From Frankia sp. AgB32 (lineage in GTDB: Bacteria; Actinomycetota; Actinomycetes; Frankiales; Frankiaceae): 64,000 nt of DNA. This document shows positions 1 to 8,013 of this stretch, piece after piece. The DNA is taken from positions 1 to 64,000 of the forward strand of contig NZ_JALKFX010000010.1 of assembly GCF_023243045.1 (NCBI RefSeq), written 5' to 3'. The translations under genes were made by a program, and so were the position numbers. Numbering within the stretch: position 1 is the stretch's first letter; every line of letters begins with the position of its first letter. The notes below the pieces were generated by a model. It had not been told where the DNA came from and did not search any database. It saw only the letters and a program-made list of their open reading frames with translations.

Positions 1-60
1 GGTCAGACCGGGAGCGCCGTCCTGTCGACGACGGCTGCGAGGCAGAGGCTTACTCATGCT

Positions 61-228
61 TCATGACTCGCAACGGTTACGGATCGCCGTGACACTGACA
101 ACGTCGACGGCACGCCCTAGCAGCCGCTCAAGTCCTTCCTTTAGAGCAAAATAATTGCCGAAATAATCGAATTCAGCACGGTCGGTGTCGAACTCCACGA
201 GGACGTCCACATCGCTGTTGTCGAAGCC
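61..228 (-). pseudogene. Remnant of MNT-type nucleotidyltransferase
   Basis: The minus-strand reading frame holds the core of a minimal nucleotidyltransferase: the metal-binding SDVDVLVEF motif followed by FDYFGNYFALKEGLERLLG and a VDVVSV strand. This is the pattern of MntA-like toxins/antitoxins that pair with HEPN proteins. The N-terminal GSxARG nucleotide-binding motif is not intact in frame and a stop cuts the protein just after the VDVVSVTAIRN strand, before the usual C-terminal helix. No HEPN partner is visible in the 60 bases before the window edge. I read it as a decayed gene fragment; family recognition is fairly secure, function is lost. Confidence 0.55.
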
Positions 229-335
229 CGGCCGGGTAGGTGCGGTGCTGACGGAGCACGAGAAACTCAGGTCCAGCAGTGACGCGCCACGGTCGGACCC
301 CGACGTGGCGGAGCTCTCGGGCTGGAGGAAGCGGC

Positions 336-1613
336 ATGCAGGACAGCGACGGTCTGGAAGGAGCCAACTGGGCCGGAAATGTCGTCTTCGGGGCGAGCCA
401 GCGCGTCGCGCCCTCTTCCGTCGAGGAGCTGCAGGAGATCGTGGCGGCCTGCGACCGGGCCCGGCCGGTCGGTACACGGCACTCGTTCAACCCGATCGCG
501 GACACGGTCGGGATGCTGATCTCGACGGCCCGGCTGCCGCCCGTGTTGCGGGTCGACGCTGCCGCGCGTGAGGTGACCGTGAACGCCGGTGTTCGATACG
601 GCGACCTTGCCCGTGAGCTGCAGGCGCGGGGATGGGCGCTGCCGAATCTCGGCTCGCTGCCGCATATCTCCGTCGCTGGTGCTTGCGCGACGGCGACGCA
701 CGGCTCCGGTGATCGAAACGGGAATCTGGCCACCTCCGTCGTCTCTCTCGATCTCGTCACCGCGAACGGTGAGGTCGTCACGGTTCAGCGGGGCGTGGAC
801 GGTGACTTCGCCGGTCACGTCGTCGCGCTCGGCGCATTGGGCGTGGTCGTGGCGGTGACGCTCGCCATCGTGCCGACCTTCCAGGTCCGTCAGTACGTCT
901 ACCAGGGCTTGACGCGCGCCGCACTGCTGGACCGGCTCGACGAGATCTTCGCCGCGGCCTACAGCGTCAGCGTCTTCACGACCTGGCGCGCCGAGTCCTC
1001 CCGGCTGTGGGTCAAACAACGGGTCGAGGAAGCCGGCGAGACCGCTGCGGCGCCCGTGGAAGTCCTCGGCGTCCGGGCACTCGACCGGCCGGACCATCCG
1101 GTGCCCGGATTCGACCCGGTGCACACGACACAGCAGCTTGGCGTCCCAGGACCGTGGCATGAACGGCTGCCGCATTTTCGGATGGGCTTCACTCCCAGCA
1201 GCGGGAACGAGCTGCAGTCGGAGTACTTCGTCTCCCGGGCTGACGCCGCCGCGGCAATCGAGAGCATCTTCCGCATCGGCGACCGGATTCGGCCGGCCCT
1301 GCAGGTCAGTGAGCTGCGCACGATCGCCGCCGACGATCTGTGGCTCAGCCCCGCCTACGGCCGCGACGCCGTCAGCCTGCATTTCACCTGGCGGCCGGAC
1401 GAGGCCGCCGTCGCCCGTGCCGTGGCGGCGGTGGAACGCCAGCTCGCCCCGTTCCAGCCGCGTCCGCACTGGGGGAAGGTGTTCGCGCTGCCGGCGGAGA
1501 GCATCCGCGCGAGCTACCCGCGGGTCGCCGACTTCCTCGCGCTGGCCGACCGCGGCGACCCGACCGGCGTCTTCCGTAACCCCTTCCTCGCGGCCACGGT
1601 GGGCCTGGACTGA
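336..1613 (+). CDS. FAD-linked oxidase, alditol oxidase-like
   Basis: A 425-residue flavoprotein of the VAO/PCMH FAD-binding fold, close in length to Streptomyces AldO (about 418). The N-terminal GTRHSF stretch (about residues 45-50) matches the covalent FAD-attachment histidine of AldO (GSGHSF), and ATHGSG near residue 110 matches the flavin-binding loop. The C-terminal half fits the D-arabinono-lactone oxidase domain. Such enzymes oxidise the terminal hydroxyl of polyols (xylitol, sorbitol) and make H2O2. The ATG at 336 was chosen because GGAGGA lies 6 bases upstream; an earlier in-frame ATG at 279 lacks one. It stands alone and ends against a hairpin shared with the converging gene. Family is secure; the substrate is inferred. 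Confidence 0.82.
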   Translation: MQDSDGLEGANWAGNVVFGASQRVAPSSVEELQEIVAACDRARPVGTRHSFNPIADTVGMLISTARLPPVLRVDAAAREVTVNAGVRYGDLARELQARGWALPNLGSLPHISVAGACATATHGSGDRNGNLATSVVSLDLVTANGEVVTVQRGVDGDFAGHVVALGALGVVVAVTLAIVPTFQVRQYVYQGLTRAALLDRLDEIFAAAYSVSVFTTWRAESSRLWVKQRVEEAGETAAAPVEVLGVRALDRPDHPVPGFDPVHTTQQLGVPGPWHERLPHFRMGFTPSSGNELQSEYFVSRADAAAAIESIFRIGDRIRPALQVSELRTIAADDLWLSPAYGRDAVSLHFTWRPDEAAVARAVAAVERQLAPFQPRPHWGKVFALPAESIRASYPRVADFLALADRGDPTGVFRNPFLAATVGLD

Positions 1614-1662
1614 CCGACTGTGCACGTGAGGCCGGCCGATCGGGCTGGGGTCGCGGCGCTTG

Positions 1663-1715
1663 GATGGTCGCTCTGTACGGGCAGAACGGGCGCGGAACCG
1701 TACAGAGGGACCATC
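1663..1715. terminator. Long hairpin between converging genes
   Basis: Positions 1663-1680 and 1698-1715 form an 18-bp inverted repeat with one mismatch and a 17-base loop. It sits between the stop of the oxidase (1613) and the stop of the converging MFS gene (1734), so it can serve as a bidirectional intrinsic-type terminator. There is no T tract, as is common in high-GC actinobacteria. Confidence 0.6.
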
Positions 1716-1733
1716 GCCAGCCGCGCGGACCGG

Positions 1734-2738
1734 TCAGCCGCGGCGGGCGACGACGGCGTCCCAGCCGACCAGGGCGAGGGCGGCGAGGCCGAAGGCGGCG
1801 CCGGTGAGGCTGACCGCGGTCCAGCCGCCGGCACTGTAGGCGGTGGTGACGGCCAGCGAGCCGGCGAGGCCGCAGGTGAAGTAGGTGGCCATGTAGGCGG
1901 CGGTGGTGACCTGGCCGGCGCGGCCCTGGTCGGCGGCCCGCCCGGCGAGGGAGGCTGCGAGCACGCCCATCAGGCCGAGCAGCCCGAACAGGCCGATGAC
2001 ACCGGTCGAGTAGTCGTACGGCGCGTCGGAGAGCAGGAACGACAGCGGCGTCCACAGGACGCTGAAGGCGCCGAACGACGCGGCGCCGTACAGCGCCCGG
2101 CGCCGCAGCAGCGGCTCCTCGCGCAGCAGCTTCGGCACCGACGCGACCGCCTCCCGGTAGCTCGGCCTCCCGGCCCCGGCCCCGGCGCGGGGTTCGGCAG
2201 GCAGGCATAGCGCCAGGACCGCGCACAGCAGGAGCTGCACGGCGCCGGCGACCCAGTACGGGGTGCGCCAGCTGCCGAGGTCGGCGAGCCAGCCGGCGAC
2301 GGTACGGGCCAGCAGGATGCCCAGCAGCAGGCCGCTCATCACGGTGCCGACGACCCGGCCGCGTTCGGCGTCGGCGGCGAGCGACGCGGCGAAGGCGACG
2401 CCGATCTGCGCGGTGACGCTCAGCGCGCCGACGGCGACACCGGCGATCATCAGCTGGGTGGCCGACGTGGCGCCGGCGAGCAGGAACAGCGCGAGGGCCT
2501 GGGCGGCGACCAGGGCGGGGATGAGCCGGCGGCGGGCGACGAGGTCGCCGACCGGGACGAGCAGGATCAGCGCGGCCAGGTAGCCGGCCTGGGTGACGGT
2601 GACGAGCAGACCGGCGGTGCCCGTGGACAGGCCGAGCGCGTCGCGGACCTCGTCGAGCAGCGACTGGGCGTAGTACATCGCCGCCACGCTCAGCCCGGTC
2701 GTGACCGCGAGCAGGAACACGAGCGACTGGCTGATTCC
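1734..2738 (-). pseudogene. MFS transporter, start lost and TM9-10 deleted
   Basis: This is a DHA1-type MFS permease: the first helix carries the MYYAQ motif typical of the family, followed by GDLVARRR (loop 2-3). Two defects are visible. First, no ATG or GTG with a ribosome site precedes helix 1; upstream of about 2738 the sequence changes into a LysR fragment in the opposite direction. Second, after helix 8 (ending AGRAADQGR) the protein jumps directly to the TTAAYMATYF helix that is helix 11 in relatives, so about 50-60 residues covering helices 9-10 are missing in frame. About ten helices remain. I call it a pseudogene; a residual product starting at an internal GTG cannot be excluded. 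Confidence 0.6.
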
Positions 2739-2748
2739 CGCTGCGGGC

Positions 2749-2970
2749 CGGTCCGCCGCGGAGCTCGTCGCGTACGGCCTGGGCGTGGCGATGGTGCCAC
2801 CGAGCCTCGACACCCGCGGCATTGCCGGGCTGTGCCTGGTTCCGCTGGCCGTGCCCGCGCCGACGTTCCCGACGGCGATCGTCACCGCCGACGGTGCCAC
2901 CCCCGCCGCCGCGCGGATCCTGCGCGACACCGTGCTCACCGCCCAGCCCGCCAGGGCCGCGGTTCAGACG
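2749..2970 (+). pseudogene. C-terminal fragment of LysR-type regulator
   Basis: The plus-strand frame contains the end of a LysR effector-binding domain: ELVAYGLGVAMVPPSL followed by a leucine-rich strand and PAAARILRDTVL. The DNA-binding N-terminus and about two thirds of the sensor domain are absent. LysR and MFS genes are commonly divergent pairs, so a single deletion that removed the MFS start, the intergenic promoter and the LysR N-terminus explains this junction at about 2740. The frame runs on without its own stop into the antisense of the next gene (to 3012). Confidence 0.55.
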
Positions 2971-3635
2971 ACCGCGGAGGGGGCGCGCAGCGCGGCGAGG
3001 GTCTCCGCGTAGAGGGTCTCCTTGATCTGCGCGCGGGTCGGTTTCGCCTTCGCGGCCAGCGGCCGGGCCAGCTCCATGGCGGCGGCGAGCAGCCCGTCGG
3101 CGTCCGCGACCCCGTCGACGATGCCGGCGGCGAACGCGGCCTCGCCGCCGTAGCGGTGGCCGGTCGTCATCGCCTGGTGCGCGGCGGCGGGGGTCAGCCG
3201 CGAGCGGATCAGCGCGGACATGCCCGGGGTGAACGGCAGGTCGATGTCGACCTCGGGCAGGCAGAGGTAGCCGCGGTCGCGGCGCATCAGGCGCACGTCG
3301 TGGGCCAGCGCCCACATCGCGCCGGCGGCGAAGGCATGACCGTTGATGGCCGCCACGGTGATCACCGGTGAGGCGAGCGTGCGCGCGAACAGATGGTGCA
3401 CCCGGTCGAGGTAGGTGTCCATCCGCTCGGTGTGGCCGACGAGCCAGTCGAGGTGCAGGCCGTTCGACCAGTACTTTCCGCTGCCGGCGGTGACCATCGC
3501 CCGCGGGCCGTCCGCGGACTCGACCTTGTCGAGGGCCGCTTCGATCGAGTCCAGCCAGAACGGGTGGAACCGGTTCTCGTCATCGGCGTCGAGATGCAGG
3601 ATCCACACCTCGCCGTCGCGGGTCAGGCTCGGCAT
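2964..3635 (-). CDS. Enoyl-CoA hydratase/isomerase (delta3,delta2-enoyl-CoA isomerase-like)
   Basis: A 223-residue crotonase-fold protein. It shows the family's oxyanion-hole segments: SGKYWSNGLHLDWL (about 52-65) and INGHAFAAGAMWAL (about 97-110), then LPEVDIDLPFTPG whose glutamate fits the catalytic base of enoyl-CoA isomerases (ECI/PECI type) rather than hydratases with two glutamates. It is the last gene of the minus-strand operon 7175-2964, 34 bp after the acyl-AMP ligase, so it probably shifts or hydrates a double bond in the acyl chain made or loaded by the upstream enzymes. Exact reaction is inferred. Confidence 0.75.
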   Translation of the reverse strand: MPSLTRDGEVWILHLDADDENRFHPFWLDSIEAALDKVESADGPRAMVTAGSGKYWSNGLHLDWLVGHTERMDTYLDRVHHLFARTLASPVITVAAINGHAFAAGAMWALAHDVRLMRRDRGYLCLPEVDIDLPFTPGMSALIRSRLTPAAAHQAMTTGHRYGGEAAFAAGIVDGVADADGLLAAAMELARPLAAKAKPTRAQIKETLYAETLAALRAPSAVV

Positions 3636-3669
3636 CCGAGGACCTTACCGAACCCGCGAACGGGTCCCG

Positions 3670-5301
3670 TCAGGGTGAGGACGGCGCGCCGAATGTGTAG
3701 CCCCGCAGGTCACCACGGGTGAACGCGGTCGCGATCGCCCGGCGGCGCAGTTTGCCACTGCTGGTGCGGGCAAGCTGGCCGGCGCGCAGGAAATGGACGT
3801 CGGACTCGGCGACGGTGACACCGATCGCGCGGGTCAGCATGGCGAGGATCTGCGCGCGGCTGCCGGCGATGTCTCCGCGGGCGGCGCGGTCCGCCTCTGC
3901 CAGCACGATGATGCGCCCGTCGGGCGGGTCGAGCTGGATCACCGCGGTGCGGCCCTCGCGGACGAACGGCAGCCGTTCGACGGCCTGCTCGAAGTCGGCG
4001 GCGAACAGGCTCTGCCCGTTCACCTTGATCCGGTCGCCGTCACGGCCGACGACGAACAGCTCGCCGTCGTCGAGAAAGCCGATGTCACCGGTGCGGTAGA
4101 AGCCGTCGTCGCCGCGCAGCGGACGTGCGTCGTCGAGGTACCCGGCGGCGAGGCTGCCGCCGGCGAGTTCGATCTCGCCCAGCTCCCCCGGGCCGCGCAG
4201 CCGCCCGTCCTCGCCGCGCAGGCGAACGGTGAACTCCCCCAGCGGCGCCCCGACCGAGATCGCGGGCACCCCCGACGGGGCGGACGCCACCCGCACGGGG
4301 GTGTCCCGCGGGCGGCTGGCGACGAGCAGCACCGCCTCGGCCATCCCGTAGCAGGGCATCCAGACGGTGTCACACAGGCCGGCGGGCGCGAGCAGCGCGG
4401 TGAACTCCGCCAGGTTCGTGATGTTGATCGGCTCGCTGCCCAGGTACACGGAGCGCAGCGGGGACAGGTCGAGCGCGGCGAGTTCGTCGGCGTCGAGGTC
4501 ACGCAGCATCCGCAGCGAGTAGTCGACGGCGAAGTTCGGGATCACCGAATGGCTGATCCGCTCCCGGGACAGGTGCTCCCACCAGCCGTGCGCGTCGAAC
4601 AGGAACGACACCGGCTCGGCGAGCAGCAGGTCGTTGCCACGTGCCAGGCAGGTCAGCAGCCCACCGACCAGGCCCATGTCGTGGTAGAGCGGCAGCCAGC
4701 TGCTCCCCCGGTCGTCCGCGCCACGCCCGTCGGTCCGCAGGATCATCGCCAGGTTGGCACGCAGCGCGCCGTGGCGGATCGGCACGCCCTTCGGGAACGA
4801 CGTCGACCCGGAGGAGAACTGCACGAACGCCATCTCATCGTCCGCCGGCGTGCGCAACCGCGCGCCGGGCCGGCGCCACCCGGCGGGCGGCGGCGCCACC
4901 GACCGGACGCCCGCCGGCAGGTCGACCACGGCGAGGCTCGGCGTGGCCAGCAGGTGGCGCGCGTCGAAGCCGGCCGCGACGCGGGCCAGGAAATCCTGGT
5001 ACTCCTCGCGCGCGGCGTTCATCAGGTACGGCCGGACCGACAGCGGCACCGCGCCGATCTCCAGCAGGGCGAGGAACGCGGTGATCGTCTCGATCGACGT
5101 CTCGAACGGGAACAGCACCCGCGTGCCCGGGCCTATCCCGTCGGCGCGCAGCGCGTCGGCGGCGCCGGCGACCCGCTCGGGGAACTCCCGGTAGGCGACG
5201 AACTCCGGCGGGTCGGTGAACTTCTCGTACAGGTACAGCCCGCGCGCCCCCGGCGGGGGGCCGCCGGGGGCGTCGTGGTGGCGCTGGATGAGTTCGAGCA
5301 T
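3670..5301 (-). CDS. Fatty acyl-AMP ligase (FAAL-like acyl activating enzyme)
   Basis: A 543-residue ANL adenylate-forming enzyme. The P-loop is QFSSGSTSFPKGV (about 177-189); LPLYHDMGLVGG and CYGMAEAVLL match the HDMGLIG and YGMAEAT signatures of fatty acyl-AMP ligases, which hand acyl groups to a carrier protein instead of CoA. The TGDIGFLDDGELFVVGRDGD hinge region and the C-terminal TSSGKLRRRA lysine motif are intact. An ACP gene lies in the same operon, supporting acyl-AMP to ACP transfer. The start has GGAGGGAA a few bases upstream. FAAL versus acyl-CoA synthetase is not proven by motif alone. Confidence 0.82.
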   Translation of the reverse strand: MLELIQRHHDAPGGPPPGARGLYLYEKFTDPPEFVAYREFPERVAGAADALRADGIGPGTRVLFPFETSIETITAFLALLEIGAVPLSVRPYLMNAAREEYQDFLARVAAGFDARHLLATPSLAVVDLPAGVRSVAPPPAGWRRPGARLRTPADDEMAFVQFSSGSTSFPKGVPIRHGALRANLAMILRTDGRGADDRGSSWLPLYHDMGLVGGLLTCLARGNDLLLAEPVSFLFDAHGWWEHLSRERISHSVIPNFAVDYSLRMLRDLDADELAALDLSPLRSVYLGSEPINITNLAEFTALLAPAGLCDTVWMPCYGMAEAVLLVASRPRDTPVRVASAPSGVPAISVGAPLGEFTVRLRGEDGRLRGPGELGEIELAGGSLAAGYLDDARPLRGDDGFYRTGDIGFLDDGELFVVGRDGDRIKVNGQSLFAADFEQAVERLPFVREGRTAVIQLDPPDGRIIVLAEADRAARGDIAGSRAQILAMLTRAIGVTVAESDVHFLRAGQLARTSSGKLRRRAIATAFTRGDLRGYTFGAPSSP

Positions 5302-5357
5302 CCCGTTCCCTCCGCTCTCTGCGCTGCTCTTGCCCGCTCGGCTCTGCCCCTGTCCGC

Positions 5358-5777
5358 TCAGCGCGCGGGGGCGGCCGCGAGGTAGTCCTGCAGGGTCACG
5401 ATCCGGCGGCGCTCCGACTCGACGAACGCCACGGTGATGACCGCTTCCACGGCCGGGCGGGGGGCGGCCGGGACGAGGACGCGCTGGCGGAACCGGACCA
5501 GGTAGTTCATCCCCTCCGGGTCGAACGCGGTGGGATCCGGCTCCGCCATCACGGTGACGACCTCGACCGTGCCGCGCGGGACCTCCACGCGGTAGTCGAT
5601 CTCGGCCCGGGCGACGACGGCGATGACCCCGCCGCCGGAGACGATGCCCGCCCGGTCGAGCCAGTCCGCGCGTCCCGCCTCCAGGTACTCCATCGCGACG
5701 GCGTTGTTGACGTGCCCGAGCGCGTCGATGTCGTTCGGGCGGACCAGCAGGGACAGCCGGGTCTCCTCGGCGAACAC
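5358..5777 (-). CDS. Hotdog-fold acyl thioesterase (4HBT family)
   Basis: A 139-residue single hotdog domain. The N-terminal RPNDIDALGHVNNAVAMEYLEAGR is shortened here to its key part DIDALGHVNN, the signature of 4-hydroxybenzoyl-CoA-type thioesterases, with the aspartate as catalytic residue. Length fits the family. The GTG start at 5777 has GGAG seven bases upstream. It lies between the diiron enzyme and the acyl-AMP ligase in one operon, so it could release the finished acyl chain from ACP or proofread misloaded ACP. Role is inferred from context. Confidence 0.75.
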   Translation of the reverse strand: MFAEETRLSLLVRPNDIDALGHVNNAVAMEYLEAGRADWLDRAGIVSGGGVIAVVARAEIDYRVEVPRGTVEVVTVMAEPDPTAFDPEGMNYLVRFRQRVLVPAAPRPAVEAVITVAFVESERRRIVTLQDYLAAAPAR

Positions 5778-5871
5778 GTCAGGCTCCCGTCAGCGCGGTC
5801 GGTCTCGATCGGTCGGTGGTGCCGGCACGGAGGCTGCTCAGGAACGGAGGTCGGTCAGGAACGGAGGCCGG

Positions 5872-6849
5872 TCAGGCGCCGACGAGGTCCATCCAGGTGT
5901 CCTCGACCTCGGCCGCGGTCCGCACCGTGAGGCCGGTGATCTTCTGGAGCGCGCCGCAGACGAGCTGTTCCTTGCGGCCTGATGCCTCGGGCTGGAACGC
6001 CGCGGCGCTGTCGGCGGTGTCGAGGCGGTCCCACCAGTTCACGTGGGTGTCGCGGGACTCGACCCGCTCGCGGGCGCTGCCGCCCAGCTCACCGTCCTCG
6101 CGCAGGAACAGGTGGGCCACGGCGAACGCGTCCTTGGCCTGGTACTCCCCGCTGTCGACGAGGGCCTTCGCGAAGGACAGGAAGTAGTTGCGGTGCTGGA
6201 TCTCGTCGGCCGCGACCTGGGCGAACAGGGCGCGCAGGCCCGGGTCGGTCGCCGCCGCCCGGCACTGGCCGTAGTTGACCGCGGCGGTGATCTCCGAGAT
6301 CGCGAGGAGCACCAGCGTGCGCAGCATGCCGTCGTCGGGGAACACCTGGCGGAACTCGAGGAAGGTCTCGTCCGGGATCGCCTCCATCCCCGTCAGCGCG
6401 GCGAGCCGGTTGAACGCCGTCTCGTGATGCGCCTCCTCCTCGTTCCAGTACCGGCTCCACGTGCCGCAGGCCTGCATGATCGCCGCCACCGTGGGGTTGC
6501 TCCGCTGCCAGCGACCACACTCGGCGTCGGCCTGGCGCTCGAGGCGGTCGGCGCCCGGCTTGGTGGTCAGCTCGGCGCGGCCGGCGTTCCAGACCATGGC
6601 GCGTTCCAGCGGGGTGAGCCGGGCGACGTCGATGCCGTCGAGCATCTCCACGACGCTCCAGCGGCGTGCCTCGTGCAGCCGCTGCTGCTCCCAGGTGATC
6701 TCGACGAGAGACATCCCGCGCCTGGTCAGGGCGTCATGCAGCTCGGCGAGGACCACCGGAGGATGATCCGTCCCGGCGCTGTCCGGCGCCGCGGCGGTGG
6801 GCCCGGTCGCGGCCAGGGCCGCGGTGGGCTCAGCAGCCAGCGTCGTCAT
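5872..6849 (-). CDS. Ferritin-like diiron acyl-ACP desaturase/oxygenase
   Basis: A 325-residue mostly helical protein whose metal-ligand pattern fits the soluble acyl-ACP desaturase (type 2) superfamily: a first glutamate in GRAELTTK, then EEEAHHE giving ExxH, a glutamate in ISEITA, and DEIQHRN giving the second ExxH. These are the six ligands expected for a diiron site. It overlaps the ACP stop by 4 bp (ATGA), strongly suggesting translational coupling and that its substrate is acyl-ACP. It could desaturate, hydroxylate or otherwise oxidise the chain; the product cannot be read from sequence. Confidence 0.75.
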   Translation of the reverse strand: MTTLAAEPTAALAATGPTAAAPDSAGTDHPPVVLAELHDALTRRGMSLVEITWEQQRLHEARRWSVVEMLDGIDVARLTPLERAMVWNAGRAELTTKPGADRLERQADAECGRWQRSNPTVAAIMQACGTWSRYWNEEEAHHETAFNRLAALTGMEAIPDETFLEFRQVFPDDGMLRTLVLLAISEITAAVNYGQCRAAATDPGLRALFAQVAADEIQHRNYFLSFAKALVDSGEYQAKDAFAVAHLFLREDGELGGSARERVESRDTHVNWWDRLDTADSAAAFQPEASGRKEQLVCGALQKITGLTVRTAAEVEDTWMDLVGA

Positions 6850-7175
6850 ACCGCCATCTCCGCCACCGAGGGCCGGGCGCTCGGAGCGGCCGTGCCCGCC
6901 TCGCGGTCGTACTCCGCGAGAAAGGTCGCGAGCACTCCCGACATCGGGGTGTCCAATGGCAGCGCGGGCAGCCGAACTCGCACTCCGTAATCTTTCCGCA
7001 CCGCGTTCGACGTACGGGCGAACGTCTCCATCAAATCAATACTGTTCGTCATCCGCGGACTACGGTTGACCGCCTCGGCGAGGGTGACGCCGTTACTGAA
7101 AAGCTCCTCCTCGGTGAGGCCCGCGTACTCGGCGAACGTGCTGCGGATGTACGTCTCGATCGCGCGCGTCTCCAT
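6846..7175 (-). CDS. Acyl carrier protein-like, first gene of operon
   Basis: A 109-residue acidic helical protein. The segment MTNSIDLMETF carries the serine that would receive phosphopantetheine, in an NSID variant of the usual DSLD motif, preceded by a helix and followed by the pattern of ACP helices 2-3. The ATG at 7175 is preferred over an upstream GTG/ATG at 7265 because the extra N-terminus is unlike ACPs. No Shine-Dalgarno is visible; TACGAT at 7184-7189 lies just upstream, so a leaderless transcript is possible. It is the first gene of a five-gene operon with a 4-bp overlap to the diiron gene. Confidence 0.65.
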   Translation of the reverse strand: METRAIETYIRSTFAEYAGLTEEELFSNGVTLAEAVNRSPRMTNSIDLMETFARTSNAVRKDYGVRVRLPALPLDTPMSGVLATFLAEYDREAGTAAPSARPSVAEMAV

Positions 7176-7183
7176 ATCGGCGA

Positions 7184-7189
7184 ATCGTA
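7184..7189 (-). promoter_or_regulatory. Candidate -10 box for the ACP operon
   Basis: Read on the minus strand, TACGAT ends 8 bases before the ACP ATG, a spacing that would give a leaderless mRNA. No convincing -35 was found, so this is tentative. Confidence 0.25.
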
Positions 7190-7265
7190 CAAGACCCGCC
7201 CGGGACACGACCCGCGGGGCAGGTCCGCCGTTTCCGCGCCAAACACAATCCGACCGCACCGTCAA

Positions 7266-7689
7266 GCATGAGTCCGCAGGCTGTCAAACCGACCCTTTTA
7301 CCACCCGCAAAGACGTTGGCGCCGACCGGGGTGAACAATGCGGCACCCACACTGCGGTCCAGCCGGCAATGTGACTGAAGCCATGTTCCTCGGGCAGAGG
7401 GCCGGGCTCTCTGGTCGCAGCGCAGGACGATCGTGCCGAACTGCTCGCCGGCGAAGGCCCTGCGGATACCCGGCGTCGCCTGGCCGATGTGCTCGGTTCC
7501 CCTTCCGCGACGGCTACGCCTGGGTGACGGCCCCGAACGTGATCGGCATGAGCCAGCACGCCGACGCCCTGCGCGCCAACCCCCGGATGGGCCGCCCCCT
7601 GGTCGGCCTCGCCCGCCTGTCCGACCGTGCCGACGTCATCGCCGCAAACACCGCCGCGGCGCCACCCCGCCCTGACCAGACGAGGCGCG
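7266..7689. other. Gene-poor stretch with frame-shifted coding remnants
   Basis: No intact gene is supported. On the plus strand two short pieces look protein-like but lie in different frames: one containing AELLAGEGPADTRRRLADVL (about 7415-7500) and one containing APNVIGMSQHADALRANPRM (about 7525-7650). They could be neighbouring parts of one decayed protein broken by a frameshift near 7510-7525. I do not recognise the family. The first 80 bases are lower in GC and form the region upstream of the ACP operon. Confidence 0.3.
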
Positions 7690-8013
7690 TCAGGTAACGC
7701 CGCATGCACGCAGCGCCGCCGTGGTGCCCGCGGCGGCCAGGACCACTGCGGCGAACGGTGCTCGCCGCCACGCCAGCAGGCCGCCGACGACCACGCCGAC
7801 GAGCCGGGCCGGACCGGCGAAACCGTGGTCGACGATCAGCGTGCTCGTCGCCGCGACCGCGGCCAGCAGGACGACGGTGGCGCGCCCGGTGAGGCGCTCG
7901 ACCTGCTCGGGCAGCGTCACCCGGGCGCGCAGCAACGGCCCGGCGACGCGGCAGGCGTAGGTGCCGACGGCCAGCACCGCGATGGCCACCAGGAGCGTCG
8001 AGGTCCCGGTCAT
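7690..8013 (-). CDS. azlD: AzlD-family branched-chain amino acid exporter small subunit
   Basis: A 107-residue membrane protein with about four hydrophobic helices, including an N-terminal LLVAIAVLAVGTYACR typical of AzlD (pfam AzlD). AzlD works with AzlC to export branched-chain amino acids or analogues. Its ATG overlaps the azlC stop by 4 bp, as is standard for this pair. Confidence 0.85.
   Translation of the reverse strand: MTGTSTLLVAIAVLAVGTYACRVAGPLLRARVTLPEQVERLTGRATVVLLAAVAATSTLIVDHGFAGPARLVGVVVGGLLAWRRAPFAAVVLAAAGTTAALRACGVT

Noticed and set aside
1384-3315. Very long minus-strand open frame across the MFS region
   Set aside because: Composition is Arg/Pro/Ala/Gly low complexity typical of antisense frames in high-GC DNA; the MFS and isomerase frames explain the region better.
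3793-5385. Long plus-strand open frame opposite the acyl-AMP ligase
   Set aside because: It lies wholly antisense to a clear FAAL gene and has no recognisable domain.
7338-7697. Possible gene of about 119 residues
   Set aside because: Only the last 50 residues look protein-like and the preceding part fits another frame; kept only as a remnant note.
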